The notes beneath the pieces are model-generated. The model did not search any database. It was not told where the DNA came from and was given only the letters and a program-made list of their open reading frames with translations. A stretch of DNA of 64,000 bases from Abelmoschus esculentus (lineage: Eukaryota; Streptophyta; Magnoliopsida; Malvales; Malvaceae). Shown piece after piece: positions 32,848-42,663 of the stretch (position 1 is its first letter; each line of letters opens with the position of its first letter). Location: assembly GCA_035048815.1 (NCBI GenBank), contig JAUCBN010000046.1, forward strand, positions 9,216,999 through 9,280,998. The letters are read 5' to 3'. Made by a program: the position numbers and the translations under genes.

Positions 32848-33614
32848 TGGATTATACATGGATAAAAGAATGATGCTAAAATCATACGAGGCCATAATCG
32901 ACCACATAATATATTCAAAGTTTGATGTGCCTAAAACGTTTGGTAAAAGTGGCCTAACCATGTAATTGGCGAAGAACTTAATAGAGCACAAAATACATAG
33001 ATTGAGCAGCAAAAAGAAACTATTAAAAGTAGTTGCAAAATATAAAATCCCAAAATTGAAACCTAAGAGACTTACTCAAATACTTTGACGTGGAGACCAA
33101 GAAACCGCTATCCTTGTGCTTGCCAAATCAGCAACGGACATTGATAGGTCTGCCTGTGAAAGCCTCGAGAACGCAAGCAAGCGTGCCGGTGATCCCAACA
33201 ACATATGTGTGGTTTGAAAGGTATTATGCAGGATCATTGATAACTCCGCAAAAAGGCTATATTTTAAGCCTTTTTTACTTAAGTTATTGAGTGTCCTTAG
33301 GCTCATATAGGTTCATTTAGTTGTATTTTGGCTCATATCATTGCATGTAGTTTCGTAGTTATGCCTTGGCATTTTTATGTGGTAATAGGTGTTATTTAAT
33401 GGGAAAGGTAGTTCTTTTTAGTTGTGTTGTGCAGGTAAAGCAAAAATGGAAGTTGAGGCAATCTGTCATGGCATTCGTAGAAGGATAGCGATGGGAAAAT
33501 GCCATGGCAAAGCTGGAGGACTCCTGTTCTGAGCTAGACGATAAAGAGATATTTTGATAAGAGTACCAGCTGGTGCCATTATAGCCGGTCGGGACCAGTA
33601 CAGCTTGGCCACAA

Positions 33615-33690
33615 CCACCTTAGTAGGGGACCACAGCCAATATTGCCTGATTGCGAGCCACCTCAGTAGGGGACCACTGTCACCATTGCC
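33615..33690. repeat. 33-bp direct duplication in the Athila LTR
   Basis: Units 33615-33647 and 33658-33690 share CCACCT(T/C)AGTAGGGGACCAC and end in ATTGCC, 43 bp apart. They lie within the presumed U3 and could be duplicated enhancer material. Confidence 0.7.
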
Positions 33691-33926
33691 AGACCTGCAG
33701 AAATGCCATCACGTGAAGGGGGCAGAAATGGATTTTTGCCTATCGTTCAGAGTTTTTCACCCTTCTTAAAGACATGGTGACCTAGAGAAAAAGGAGAGGC
33801 CTTTTGGAGGAACAAAAACATAGAAAAAGAGGACCTTTGGAGCGGTTTTGTGGCAGTGGAAAGCTCCCACCTTTCTCCTCCAAACTCTGGCCGAAGGAAC
33901 CTCCGTTAATGGAGCTCGAAGGGAAT

Positions 33927-33960
33927 GGTGTGCTAAGCACCCGAAAGGGGCTAGCACACC
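33927..33960. promoter_or_regulatory. Long stem-loop with CCC-GAAA-GGG tip in the Athila LTR
   Basis: GGTGTGCTA (33927-33935) and TAGCACACC (33952-33960) pair over 9 bp, and the interior forms CCC-GAAA-GGG (33940-33949), a GNRA-type tetraloop hairpin if transcribed. The related CTC-GAAA-GAG hairpins are at 34283-34292, 34395-34404 and 34513-34522. Confidence 0.55.
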
Positions 33961-34570
33961 AAGGCGTCTCGTGGTGGTTGAAGAGCCGACAGCTTGTGCA
34001 CACCGAGGGTGTCTTCTAGTCCTCCTTCCTTGCTTTAGTTCTTTTATATTTTCATGAGGATGATTGTTGAATGTTTAAGATTTATGTGGATGATATTTCT
34101 TAACATTTCGCACCACCATGTGAGCTTTGTTTAAGTGGTTGCTTTTGTGGATGATTGTCTTTTATTTTTATTTAACATATTGCCTTCTATGTGTTTGTGT
34201 ATTTGCTTTGCTCATTGTTGATAATCATTTAGGCATTGTAACAGGCACGAAAGTGTCCCATGTCTAGTTGCATGCTAGAGCACTCGAAAGAGGCGTAGCT
34301 ATAAATCCTTAGATCATCCGAAAGAAGCTAAGGGAGGATCTACGTGAGCAATGAGTTCTAGACTGCAAATAGAGCCTAGTTGGATCCTAGAGCACTCGAA
34401 AGAGGCATAGGTGAAGGCTTCAACGACTAAAAGGAGTGTGCTTTGTCGATAGGCTAGTTCCACTCGAGGGACACGAGATACCATGGCATTTTAGTTTGTC
34501 AGGTTCCTATGACTCGAAAGAGCGGGAACACTTTAGAATCCTCTGTCGAGTAGGTATACATCATGGGAGC

Positions 34571-34578
34571 TATATATT
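34571..34578 (+). promoter_or_regulatory. Possible TATA box of the Athila LTR
   Basis: TATATATT lies about 500 bp before the LTR end, after the hairpin cluster. Composition and position only. Confidence 0.3.
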
Positions 34579-35092
34579 AGGTAAGGGTAAGAGATAAGAA
34601 GTCTTAGAAAGTTCCATCAGTCATTCCTGAGAGAGAGTTCGTCAATTGAGGGTTAATACAACATATAGTTTAAACGTGTTCTTGCATCCTGCTTTTGCCT
34701 CCACATTTACAAACTGCTTTCTTTATTTTACTTGTCATATTGCAATCACACTACTTTGCACCCACACACCACTTCCATACATCCATTTTGCTATCATCAT
34801 TTATACCATTTTGCCTTGACATATTTTAGGTGCTAGCATTCTAAAATTACCATAGCATTTCTACATAACACCTCACCGTATATATCCAATTTCTCTTGTT
34901 TATATCTTCTCCTTTGTTTTTCTTTTTAGTTCGTGACACCTTTTTGCCTTGACAAAATTACCTTGCACTTTACCTGAGATCCTCGTGGGAACGATACTCA
35001 CTCACCCTATTATTACTTGTATGACTGTGTATACTTGCACATATATGTGTGTTCACATACATTATTTATAGCACTACACAGAACACACCAAG

Positions 35093-35108
35093 TTTTTGGC
35101 TTCGGGGA
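35093..35108 (+). other. Damaged Athila primer-binding site
   Basis: TTTTTGGC followed by TTCGGGGA. Athila elements normally have TGGCGCC...GCCGGGGA here, complementary to tRNA-Asp. The centre appears deleted by about six bases, so priming would be impaired. It also marks the LTR/internal boundary. Confidence 0.6.
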
Positions 35109-35212
35109 TCTATCAAGAGTAAAGTTGGTTATTTTTATCTTGGCATTTTTGTTTTGCTTTATTTGTTTTCTAGTTTCTTTTTACTTGTTTTATTTGCTTT
35201 TCTTTTCAGTGC

Positions 35213-36898
35213 ATGTCCAGAAGGTCTACTGACGGACCTCTCTATCCTATAGTGCTTGAAATTGAGCGTTTGTTTCGAGAAAGAAGGCGTAATCAGCGTA
35301 GAGCTATGGACCCACTAGCAATGCAAGATCCAGTAGTTCAAAATGCCAAGGCAAATTAGCATGCTGCTGCACCTCGACCAAGGGCTATTAGGGACCATTT
35401 AAATATTATCTTGGATGATCTTAATCCTGGCATCGTGGAAACAGAAATTACAGCTACACATTTCGAACTTAAGCCTGTCATGTTCAACATGCTTAACTCA
35501 ATTGGGCAATTTGGAGGGATGGCGCACGAAGACGCAAGGCAACATATTCGCGCATTTCTAGAAGTTTGTGACTCATTTCGTCAACAAGGAGTTCATGAGG
35601 ATGTCTTGAAGCTCAAGTTATTCCTTTATTCTCTATGTGGCCGAGCAAGGGCATGGTTGAGTGGTGTACCATCTGGATCGATGGAGTCATGGGCTGATCT
35701 ATGCAAAAGCTTTTTGCTGCGTTATAATCCTCCGAATCTTAATACTCAGCTTAGAAATGACATTGCTTCTTTTTGACAAGGTGACGACGAGTCGATGTGT
35801 GAATGTTGGATTGAAACAAGGGATTGCTTCGCAAGTGTACAAATCATGGATTTCAAGATTGAACTCAAGTAGTGATGTTCTACAACGGAGTCAATGCACT
35901 GACTAGGATGATGCTAGATGCCTCGGCAAATAGAACTTTATTAGACAAATCACCCGAGAGGCATTTGACATACTTGATAGAATTGCCAACAATGACTATC
36001 AATTTCCTTCTACAAGACTCGGAACCGGGAGGAAGGCACAAGGGACATTCGAGCTTGATGCTAAGGACTCACTATCCGCCCAACTCTCAGCTATTACCAA
36101 CATGTTGAAGAGCATTCAACGTTCCAACGAGGTGAAGGAAGTAAAGATGGTCAGTTCAGCATGTCTATTATGCCATGGCAATCATCATGAGAGTGAGTGC
36201 CCAAGAAGCCATGAGACAACTAATTATGTGAGCAACTTCAACAGGAGCAACAACAATCCCTACTCGAACACCTATAACTAGGATGGTGACAACATCCGAA
36301 TTTTTCATGGGGAAATCAAGGACCCAATAATCCTAATCCCCCAGCGCGAAACCAGAATGCTAATGAGCCCTAGCAGATTCACTCGAATATGCCCTGGCAT
36401 AATCAGAACAAGGGGGCTGCATCATCATCAAATACCAGTTCTTTGGAGGCTACTATGCAAGAATTCATTCTAAGTACCAAGACTACGCTTCTAGAGCATA
36501 CTACAGCCATCAAGAACCAAGGAACCCTACTACAGAGCCACAGTGCTTCGTTGAGAAATCTGGAGAGTCAGGTTGGCCAAATTGCCACGACATTACAAGA
36601 GCGTCAGCCTGGACGTATGCCGAGTGATACTAAAGTCACTAATCCGCATGGTAAAGAGCAATGTAGCGCAATCACACTAAGAAGTGGCACTCAACTTAAT
36701 CAGCAAGATAAGTTGGGGGGGAAGAAATCTGAGTATTCCTTACCTGAACCTGTGCAAGAAGAAATAACTGAGCAAATTCTCGAGGAAGGTTTGACGACGG
36801 AACCTGCCGATGGAGCGAGCAGAAATGCCACGGCAAAATCAATTCCTACCCCAGTAGTGGAAGAAGTTAGACCCCCACCACCTTTTCCCAGAGGCTGA
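35213..36898 (+). pseudogene. gag: Athila gag polyprotein, multiple stops
   Basis: ATG 35213 opens MSRRSTDGPLYPIVLEIERL; an in-frame TAG follows at about 35357. The capsid domain (retrotransposon gag family) then reads MFNMLNSIGQFGGMAHEDAR, RQHIRAFLEVCDSFRQ, LKLKLFLYSLCGRARAWLSG and LCKSFLLRYNPP. It ends at TGA 35774-35776, beyond which the same frame continues briefly. Later parts are in shifted frames: CLLCHGNHHESECP near 36160, which resembles a zinc knuckle, then from 36389 NLESQVGQIATTLQERQPG and KEQCSAITLRSGTQ, ending in PPPPFPRG where a frameshift leads into the protease frame. Gag would form the particle. Four palindromic TGCC-NN-GGCA sites lie inside it. Confidence 0.85.
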
Positions 36899-37551
36899 AG
36901 AAGCACAACGATGAAATTCAGTTCAAAAAGTTTGTGGATAAATTGGACCAGCTGTACATAAATGCCCCACTATTGGAGGCAATTGACCAGATGCCCACCT
37001 ACGCTAAATTTCTCAAGGAGATAGTTACGAAGAAGCATAAGGTGGAGAAGTTTGAGACAATTGCCACGGCAAAAGAGTATTGCTATACTTTGAGTACATT
37101 ACCGTTGAAGAAAAAGGATCCAGGCAGCTTCATTATTCCGTGTTCCATTGGAGACAAGTTCATTGGTAAAGCACTCTATGATCTTGGATCGAGTGTAAAT
37201 CTGATGCCCAAGTCAATTTTCGTGAAGCTTGGCATGGGAGATGCGAGACCCACATCCATCATATTACAGCTAGCCGATCGTTCCCATGTGAGACCCGAAG
37301 GGAAGATCGAAGATGTCATAGTGAGGGTGGACAAGTTCGTATTTCTAGTCGACTTCCTCATACTTGATTGTGAGGCTGATGCTAGTACACCCATCATCTT
37401 AGGGAGACCTTTCCTAGCAACTGGTCGCATTCTCATTGATTTTGAGAAGGGTGAGCTCACAATGCGTGTAGCAAATCAAAGATTGACCGTGAACATCAAC
37501 AACTCTCTCAAGTACATGGATGATTCTGAGGAATGCCAGAGCATTTTTTAA
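36899..37551 (+). pseudogene. pol: Athila protease domain, open frame
   Basis: The open frame begins around 36934 after the gag frameshift: LDQLYINAPLLEAIDQMPTY and AKFLKEIVTKKHKVEKF (the conserved Athila pre-protease), then GSFIIPCSIGDKFIGKALYD and LGSSVNLMPKSIFVKLGMG. The D-L-G-S motif holds the catalytic Asp. CEADASTPIILGRPFLATG is the second conserved strand of retropepsins (ILGRPFL). The domain looks intact, but it has no start of its own and depends on the broken gag frame. It stops at 37551, and a shifted acidic linker follows. Confidence 0.85.
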
Positions 37552-37925
37552 GCAGATTATGGGCAATCAACGGAAGCTGATCATTTTTGCCACAACAATT
37601 TTGTACAACTGGATGAGTATGAAGTGCTCATAGAAGAAGAAGAGGAAGAAGCTAGTGAATCTTCATTGGAGGAACACCAATCTAGTCTGCTGATAGCTAG
37701 AAACTATTCGAGCTTCGAACCTCTCGACTTTGAGGAATTCAGTCCTCCCAAGCCTTCGTTACTCGATGCACCAAAATTGGAGTTGAAGATTTTGCCACAG
37801 CATTTGAAATATGCTTATTTGGGTGAAGACGAGACCCTGCCTGTTATTATTTCTGCGAATCTAAATTCTGATCAAGAAAGAAGTTTACTTGCTGTTTTGT
37901 CACAACATAAACGAGTACTAGGATT
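37552..37925 (+). pseudogene. pol: Athila linker and N-terminal RT segment before the nested LTR
   Basis: An acidic stretch (IEEEEEEASESSLEEH) leads into PSLLDAPKLELKILPQHLKY and AYLGEDETLPVIISANLNSD, the typical Athila segment before RT. It reaches SQHKRVLG, where the solo LTR at 37926 cuts the codon series. The sequence resumes at 39504 with the residues expected next (NLKGVSPTICMHKI-like), so the two halves belong together. Confidence 0.8.
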
Positions 37926-39503
37926 GTAACACCCCGAATTTTGCTCCAATTTCAGAATTTAATTTTTAAAATCCCTAAATTCTGAAAACCCTAAATTTTG
38001 GAAAATTTTGTTCTAAAAGCCTAATTATGTTTAGGGACTAAATTGTTTTAATTTAAAACTTTGTATTTAATTTTTGAAAACCCTAACAAGAGGAAGGACC
38101 AATCTTGTATTTAACCCAATTTTTCCTTAAGTTATAAGCCTAAAGTTCGACAGATTCGTTTTGGAAAACCTGCACAGCCGCTGTTCTTCTTTGTTTCTCT
38201 CCCTCTCTCCCGATCTCGTGCATTTCAACCTCCCCTTTTGATCCCGTTCACTTTCTAGCAACCACCAAGGTGCTTGGGTTCCTTCATCTCCTTCCCTTAT
38301 CTACAGTAGCCTTTTATTTTTAATCGTTATTTTGGTCCAAACTTTGAAGGGAAGGTCGGATCTCCCTTGATCAACCTTCAATCACAACAACGTTTCTAAA
38401 GCCTCTGGTGTACCTCTTGTTGTTCGTACCGATCGGACACATTTTTCGAGACCGTCATGTGGGTAAGCTTTCGAATCAGAGTTTTGTTCTAGTTGGTGGC
38501 TTAGTGTTAGTTCTGAATAGTAATACAGTTATGTTACCTCGTAGGTCTTGATTCTGTTAGACCGGAATGCGAGACGCGTTCATCTCGGAGTTAGAGCTTC
38601 AGTTGCTTAAGGTGTGTCTCTTCCTGTGCTACATGTTTCTGTGTCTATACTATATTATAATATATTCTGTGTGTATCTCTGAAATATTATCTGTACACTA
38701 CCTGATTTGATATTTGAGACTGTTTATCTATTCATATATGGTATCATCAAGCATGGCATGTGCATTCTGTTTTTAAATCAAGCATCTGATTTTCTAAAAA
38801 ATTGCTACACGTAAGAGTTCTGATTTCTGATTTTACGAATCATATCATGTTTTGTCATTGGAAATATTTTCTGGATATAAAATCAGTAATGTGAGGGAAA
38901 CCTCAACTCTAGCGAGGGAAACCTCCACTCTGTATGTTTTCTGATATCAGACCCTCTGATTTTCTAGCATGCATCATTCATTATAGCATCATGCTTCAGT
39001 TTTTCTAGAACTCAAAAATATTTTCAGAAACTTTATTAGAAATGTAAAACATGTTTTGTTTGTGAATGTTTGCACTTAGAGACACACTAAGCTCTTTAGC
39101 TTACACCCCTTTAGTCTGCTTTTCAGATTCTCAGACCTGTTTAGGCGAACTGGTACTTGGATTATCTCGCATATTATTCAGAGATATTTATTTCAGTATG
39201 GACTTTTAATTACTTCAGTTTAATGTATTTAATTTGTTATGAAATATATTATATTTTTCGAACAATGAGCTATTCTGATTTGGAATTTATTGGATGCATG
39301 TTTTTAATAAACTATTTCAGATAAAATAAATGTTATTCAGACTTTGTTTTAAGTAATTGAATTTGTATAATTTAAATCCCAATTTGTCAAAGTAAATCTA
39401 ATTTTGAAATTATTTAACCTAAATTATTTACTTGAGGGGATAGTTTTAGTAACTTGATTCCTAAGTTTCGATCTAAGAAATTAGTTTGGAATTGGGGGTT
39501 ACA
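37926..39503 (+). mobile_element. Solo LTR nested in the Athila RT (about 1.58 kb)
   Basis: Starts TGTAACACCCCGAATTTTGC and ends GAATTGGGGGTTACA, with TG...CA ends and no internal domain. It shares blocks with the LTR at 59834-61770: GAGACACACTA, AGCTTACACCC, then GGTACTTGGA. It is therefore a diverged member of the same family, probably Ty3/gypsy by its TGTAACACCC start. The flanks AGGAT and TGGCG do not match, so no target duplication survives. It contains none of the strict TGYC-NN-GRCA palindromes found in the host Athila. Confidence 0.75.
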
Positions 39504-40200
39504 TGGCGAATTTAAAGGGGGTTAGTCCTACTATCTGTATGCATAAGATACTCCTGGAAGAATGCCACGGCAAATCCGTAGAGCCACAATGTAGACTCAA
39601 CCCCATTATGAAGCAAGTTGTTATGTAGGAGATTATTAAATGGCTTGATGCTGGAACTATTTACCCAATATCGGACAGTTCATGGGTGAGCCCGGTTTAG
39701 TGTGTGCCAAAGAAAGAAGGTACAACCGTGGTGAGCAATGAAGAAAATGAGCTATTGCCGACGAGAGTAGTGACCGGATGGAGGATTTGTATGGACTATC
39801 GCAAGCTCAACAAGTCTACGAAGAAGGACCACTTTCCTCTACCCTTCATCGACCAAATGTTGGATCGCTTGGCGGGCAAAGCTTTCTATTGTTTCTTGGA
39901 TGGATATTCGGGGTATAACCAAATAGCCATAGCATTGGAGGACCAAGAGAAGACCACTTTCACTTGTCCTTATGGAACTTATGCTTTCCGGAGGATGCCC
40001 TTTGGATTTTGTAATGCCCCGACAACTTTCCAACGCTGCATGCAAGCTATCTTCTCTGATATGGTTGAGGACTCTCTTGAGATTTTCATGGATGATTTTT
40101 CCGTTTCTGGAGACAATTTCCAGAAATGTCTTGGCAATTTAGCAAAAGTCCTGAAGCGATGTGAAGAAGCTGACCTTGTGCTGAATTGGGAGAAATGACA
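39504..40200 (+). pseudogene. pol: Athila reverse transcriptase core
   Basis: Enters with VSPTICMHKILLEECHGKSVE. Stops occur near 39629 and 39700 (before CVPKK). Then WRICMDYRKLNKSTKKDHFP, LPFIDQMLDRLAGKAFYCFL, DGYSGYNQIAIALEDQEKTT, FRRMPFGFCNAPTTFQRCM and LEIFMDDFSVSG show all RT blocks, with the DD of FMDD intact. A stop at 40196-40198 separates it from the RNase H part, where the family has Cys before HF. RT copies the element RNA into DNA. Confidence 0.92.
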
Positions 40201-40204
40201 CTTT

Positions 40205-41066
40205 ATGGTGACAGAAGGTATTGTGTTGGGCCATAAAATCTCACACAAAGGCATCGAGGTAGACAAATCTAAGATCGAGGTGATCGAGAAGCTATCACCG
40301 CCAACAAATGTCAAGGGCATAAGAAGTTTCCTTGGACACGCAGGATTCTATCGAAGATTTATCAAGGATTTCTCTAAGATCTCCAAGCCCTTGTGCATGT
40401 TGTTGCAACAAAACCAGCCTTTTGTGTTCGATCAAAAATATCATGGCACTTTCACAGAGCTGAAGCAAAGCCTGATTACTGCACCAATTGTTGTTCCCCC
40501 AGATTGGACATTACCGTTTGAGCTGATGTGCGATTCAAGCGATTATGCCGTGGGAGCAGTCTTGGGGCAACGTCGAGGTAAAATTTTTCATGTTGTTTAT
40601 TATGCTAGCCATACTTTAAATGAAGCACAACTAAACTACACTACCACAGAGAAAGAACTACTTGCCTTGGTATTTGCATTTGACAAGTTTAGGTCATACT
40701 TGATAGGCACTAAGGTCATTGTTCACACCGATCACTCAGCTTTTAAGTACTTAGTGACTAAAAAGGATGTCAAACCTAGGCTTATTAGATGGATACTATT
40801 GTTGCAAGAATTTGATTTAGAGGTAGTAGATAGGAAAGGAACAGAAAACCAAGTTGCTGATCATCTTTCTAGGCTAGAAGTATACCTGAAATGTCATGAC
40901 AAAATTGAAATACATGATGAATTCCCTGATGAGAAAAATCTTTATGCCACGACAATTTCGTGGTACGCTGACCTTGCTAATTTTCTTGTTAGTGGTGTTT
41001 TGCCTTTTGACATGACTAGCCAGGGAAGGAAGAAATTTAGACATGACGCGTGGTTCTATTTCTAGA
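40205..41066 (+). pseudogene. pol: Athila RT connection and RNase H
   Basis: VTEGIVLGHKISHKGIEVDK, SFLGHAGFYRRFIKDFSKIS and LCMLLQQNQPFVF form the RT thumb and connection. RNase H follows with ELMCDSSDYAVGAVLGQRR (first Asp), YTTTEKELLALVFAFDKF (Glu), VIVHTDHSAFKYL (Asp) and RKGTENQVADHLSRLE (last Asp). All four catalytic positions are visible. The frame ends at TAG 41064-41066, where the family has Trp, a change explained by one G-to-A transition. Palindromes at 40892 and 40945 sit in the linker after RNase H. Confidence 0.92.
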
Positions 41067-42166
41067 ATGAGCCGTATATGTTCAAGCGTTGTGGAGGTCA
41101 CTTCGGAGGTATGAGGACTACTGCTAAGGTCCTCCAATCAGGTTTTTATTGGCCTACCTTATTCAAAGATGCCCAGGCATTTTACCAAGCCTGCGATCGA
41201 TGTCAAAGGACTGGGAACATCTTCAGGTGTCATGAAATGTCACGACAAAATATTTTGGAGATCGAGTTGTTTGACGTATAGGGTATAGACTTCATGGGAC
41301 CATTCCCATCCTCATTTGGAGATTTATACATCCTTTTGGCAGTGGACTATGTGTCCAAGTGGGTAGAAGCTATTGCAACGCCAAGGAATGATTCGAAGAC
41401 AGTGCTTAAGTTTCTTCATAAGCACATTTTCACAAGATTTGGCATGCCAAGGGCTATCATCAGTGATGAAGGCACCCATTTTGACAACAAGTTAATTGCT
41501 AGGGCATTGCAAAGATATGGGGTGTAACACAAAATTGCCATGGCATATCATCCCCAAACTAATGGGCAAGCCGAGGTTTCCAACCGTGAAATCAAGCAAA
41601 TTCTGGAGAAAGTGGTGAATCCTAGAAGGAAGGACTGGTCACCCAAGCTTGACGAAGCGTTGTGGGCATACCGAACAACTTTCAAGACCCCACTAGGAAT
41701 GTCTCCATATAAGTTAGTCTATGGCAAAGCTTGTCACCTCCTAGTCAAGCTAGAGCATAAGGCCTATTGGGCAATCAAGAAGCTCAACTTTGATGCCGAG
41801 TTAGATGGTGAAAGAAGACTTCTAGAGTTGAATGAGATGGAGGAATTCAGGACCCAAGCTTATGAGAATGCTAAACTCTACAAGGAGCGAACCAAGCGAC
41901 GACATGATCAAACGATTTTGCCACGGCATTTTCATGCAAGACAACAAGTGCTCCTATTCAACTCAATGCTAAAGCTCTTCCCTGGGAAGCTTAAATATAG
42001 GTGGTCTGGACCATTTGAAATACTTCAAGTGTATCCCCATGGAGATCTAGACATCAAGAATCTGGAAAATGGGATAATTTTCAAAGTCAATGGCCAGCGC
42101 CTAAAGATCTACACTGGAGCCCACATGGTGCGGGATAAACCTACCGCACATCTTGTAGATGCCTGA
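41067..42166 (+). pseudogene. pol: Athila integrase, zinc-binding region deleted
   Basis: After MFKRC about 35 residues normally present are missing, removing most of the HHCC zinc finger; only CDRCQRTGN with the two Cys remains. The core has GIDFMGPFPSSFGD (first Asp), ISDEGTHFDNK (second Asp) and NGQAEVSNREIKQIL (Glu), so D,D,E is kept. Stops lie at about 41281 (Trp to TAG) and 41525. The C-terminal part has KTPLGMSPYKLVYGKACHLL and LKYRWSGPFEILQVYPHGD. Even without the stops the zinc-finger loss should prevent integration. It ends at 42166. Confidence 0.92.
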
Positions 42167-42663
42167 CATACTGAAATGTCATGGCATTTTCAGTTTACTC
42201 CTGTTCATAAATAAAATGTTTTTAATTTTGTTCTATCTGCTTTAGTATGCTTAGCCTTTTTAATCCGTTGTTTTATTGTTTTCTAGGTTAAAACACACCC
42301 TTGGAGGCTGGCAGCTGCAGGAGAAGGGAAGGAGAAAAGTATGAAACCCTACATGACTTAATTGGGCGGCAAAACGAAAAAAAGGGGGATTTTTATTCTT
42401 TTTATTATTTCTTTTGAATTTCAAATCACCCTCTCTCTCCCTTCTTTAATTACCTGACAACACTACCCAATCAACCCCCTCCACACGTTCGCACCTCCCC
42501 CACTAAAAAAATAAAGGTATCACCTTTATTTCTTTACCTTTTCTTTTCATCAACCCCCATCATCTTCTCTTTCATCTCCCCCCCTCCATAGCCAAAAAGC
42601 TTTGCCTCCATTAGAGAAAAGCTCGAAACTTTCTACTTTTTATTCTATCTTTTCAACAAAATA
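42167..42663 (+). other. Athila spacer between integrase and the env-position ORF
   Basis: No coding region recognised. It includes a palindrome TGTCATGGCA at 42177 just after the integrase stop, a C/T-rich stretch (42420-42600) that could hold a splice acceptor for a subgenomic RNA, and the leader of the next ORF. Confidence 0.5.

Larger units (their letters stand above)
26744..33237 (-). mobile_element. LINE-5: long L1-type LINE, 5' end cut by the Athila element
   Basis: Minus-sense order: leader (33237 to about 32211), ORF1 (32210-30841), ORF2 (30844-26839), 3' UTR and poly-A (poly-T at 26744). Layout and sequence match LINE-4 but ORF1 is present. Left junction at the monomer-boundary TTTT. 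The right end meets the Athila LTR at 33238, so the true 5' end and any target duplication are not visible. Multiple frameshifts, but the RT is one open frame. Confidence 0.92.
32211..33237 (-). other. LINE-5 5' leader, including an AT-rich minisatellite
   Basis: No gene. From 32376 to about 32640 a degenerate unit of about 72 bp recurs (ACTTATTACATTTTATATGG, ACTTATTGTAGTGG and AAGTCCTTAATAGATA repeat). A double hairpin is at 32810. A splice-donor-like AGTAAGT (complement of 33070-33076) lies about 260 bp upstream of it in the LINE sense, matching the LINE-4 units. The less AT-rich 33080-33230 resembles an exon-like block seen near 24300-24430 in LINE-4. Confidence 0.5.
33238..35088 (+). repeat. 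5' LTR of the Athila element (ends approximate)
   Basis: Starts TGATAACTCCGCAAAAAGGC, directly after LINE-5 leader sequence. The right end is placed just before the primer-binding remnant. Near the end is GATCCTCGTGGGAACGATAC, a segment I recognise from Athila LTRs. Inside are a 33-bp tandem duplication (33615-33690), a strong stem-loop (33927-33960), GAAA-tetraloop hairpins (34283, 34395, 34513), a TATA-like TATATATT at 34571 and several TGCC-NN-GGCA palindromes. With no partner LTR, the limits rest on motifs only. Confidence 0.6.

Noticed and set aside
37921..39508. Target-site duplication of the solo LTR inside Athila
   Set aside because: The flanks AGGAT and TGGCG do not match. I keep the LTR call on its TG...CA ends and family similarity only.
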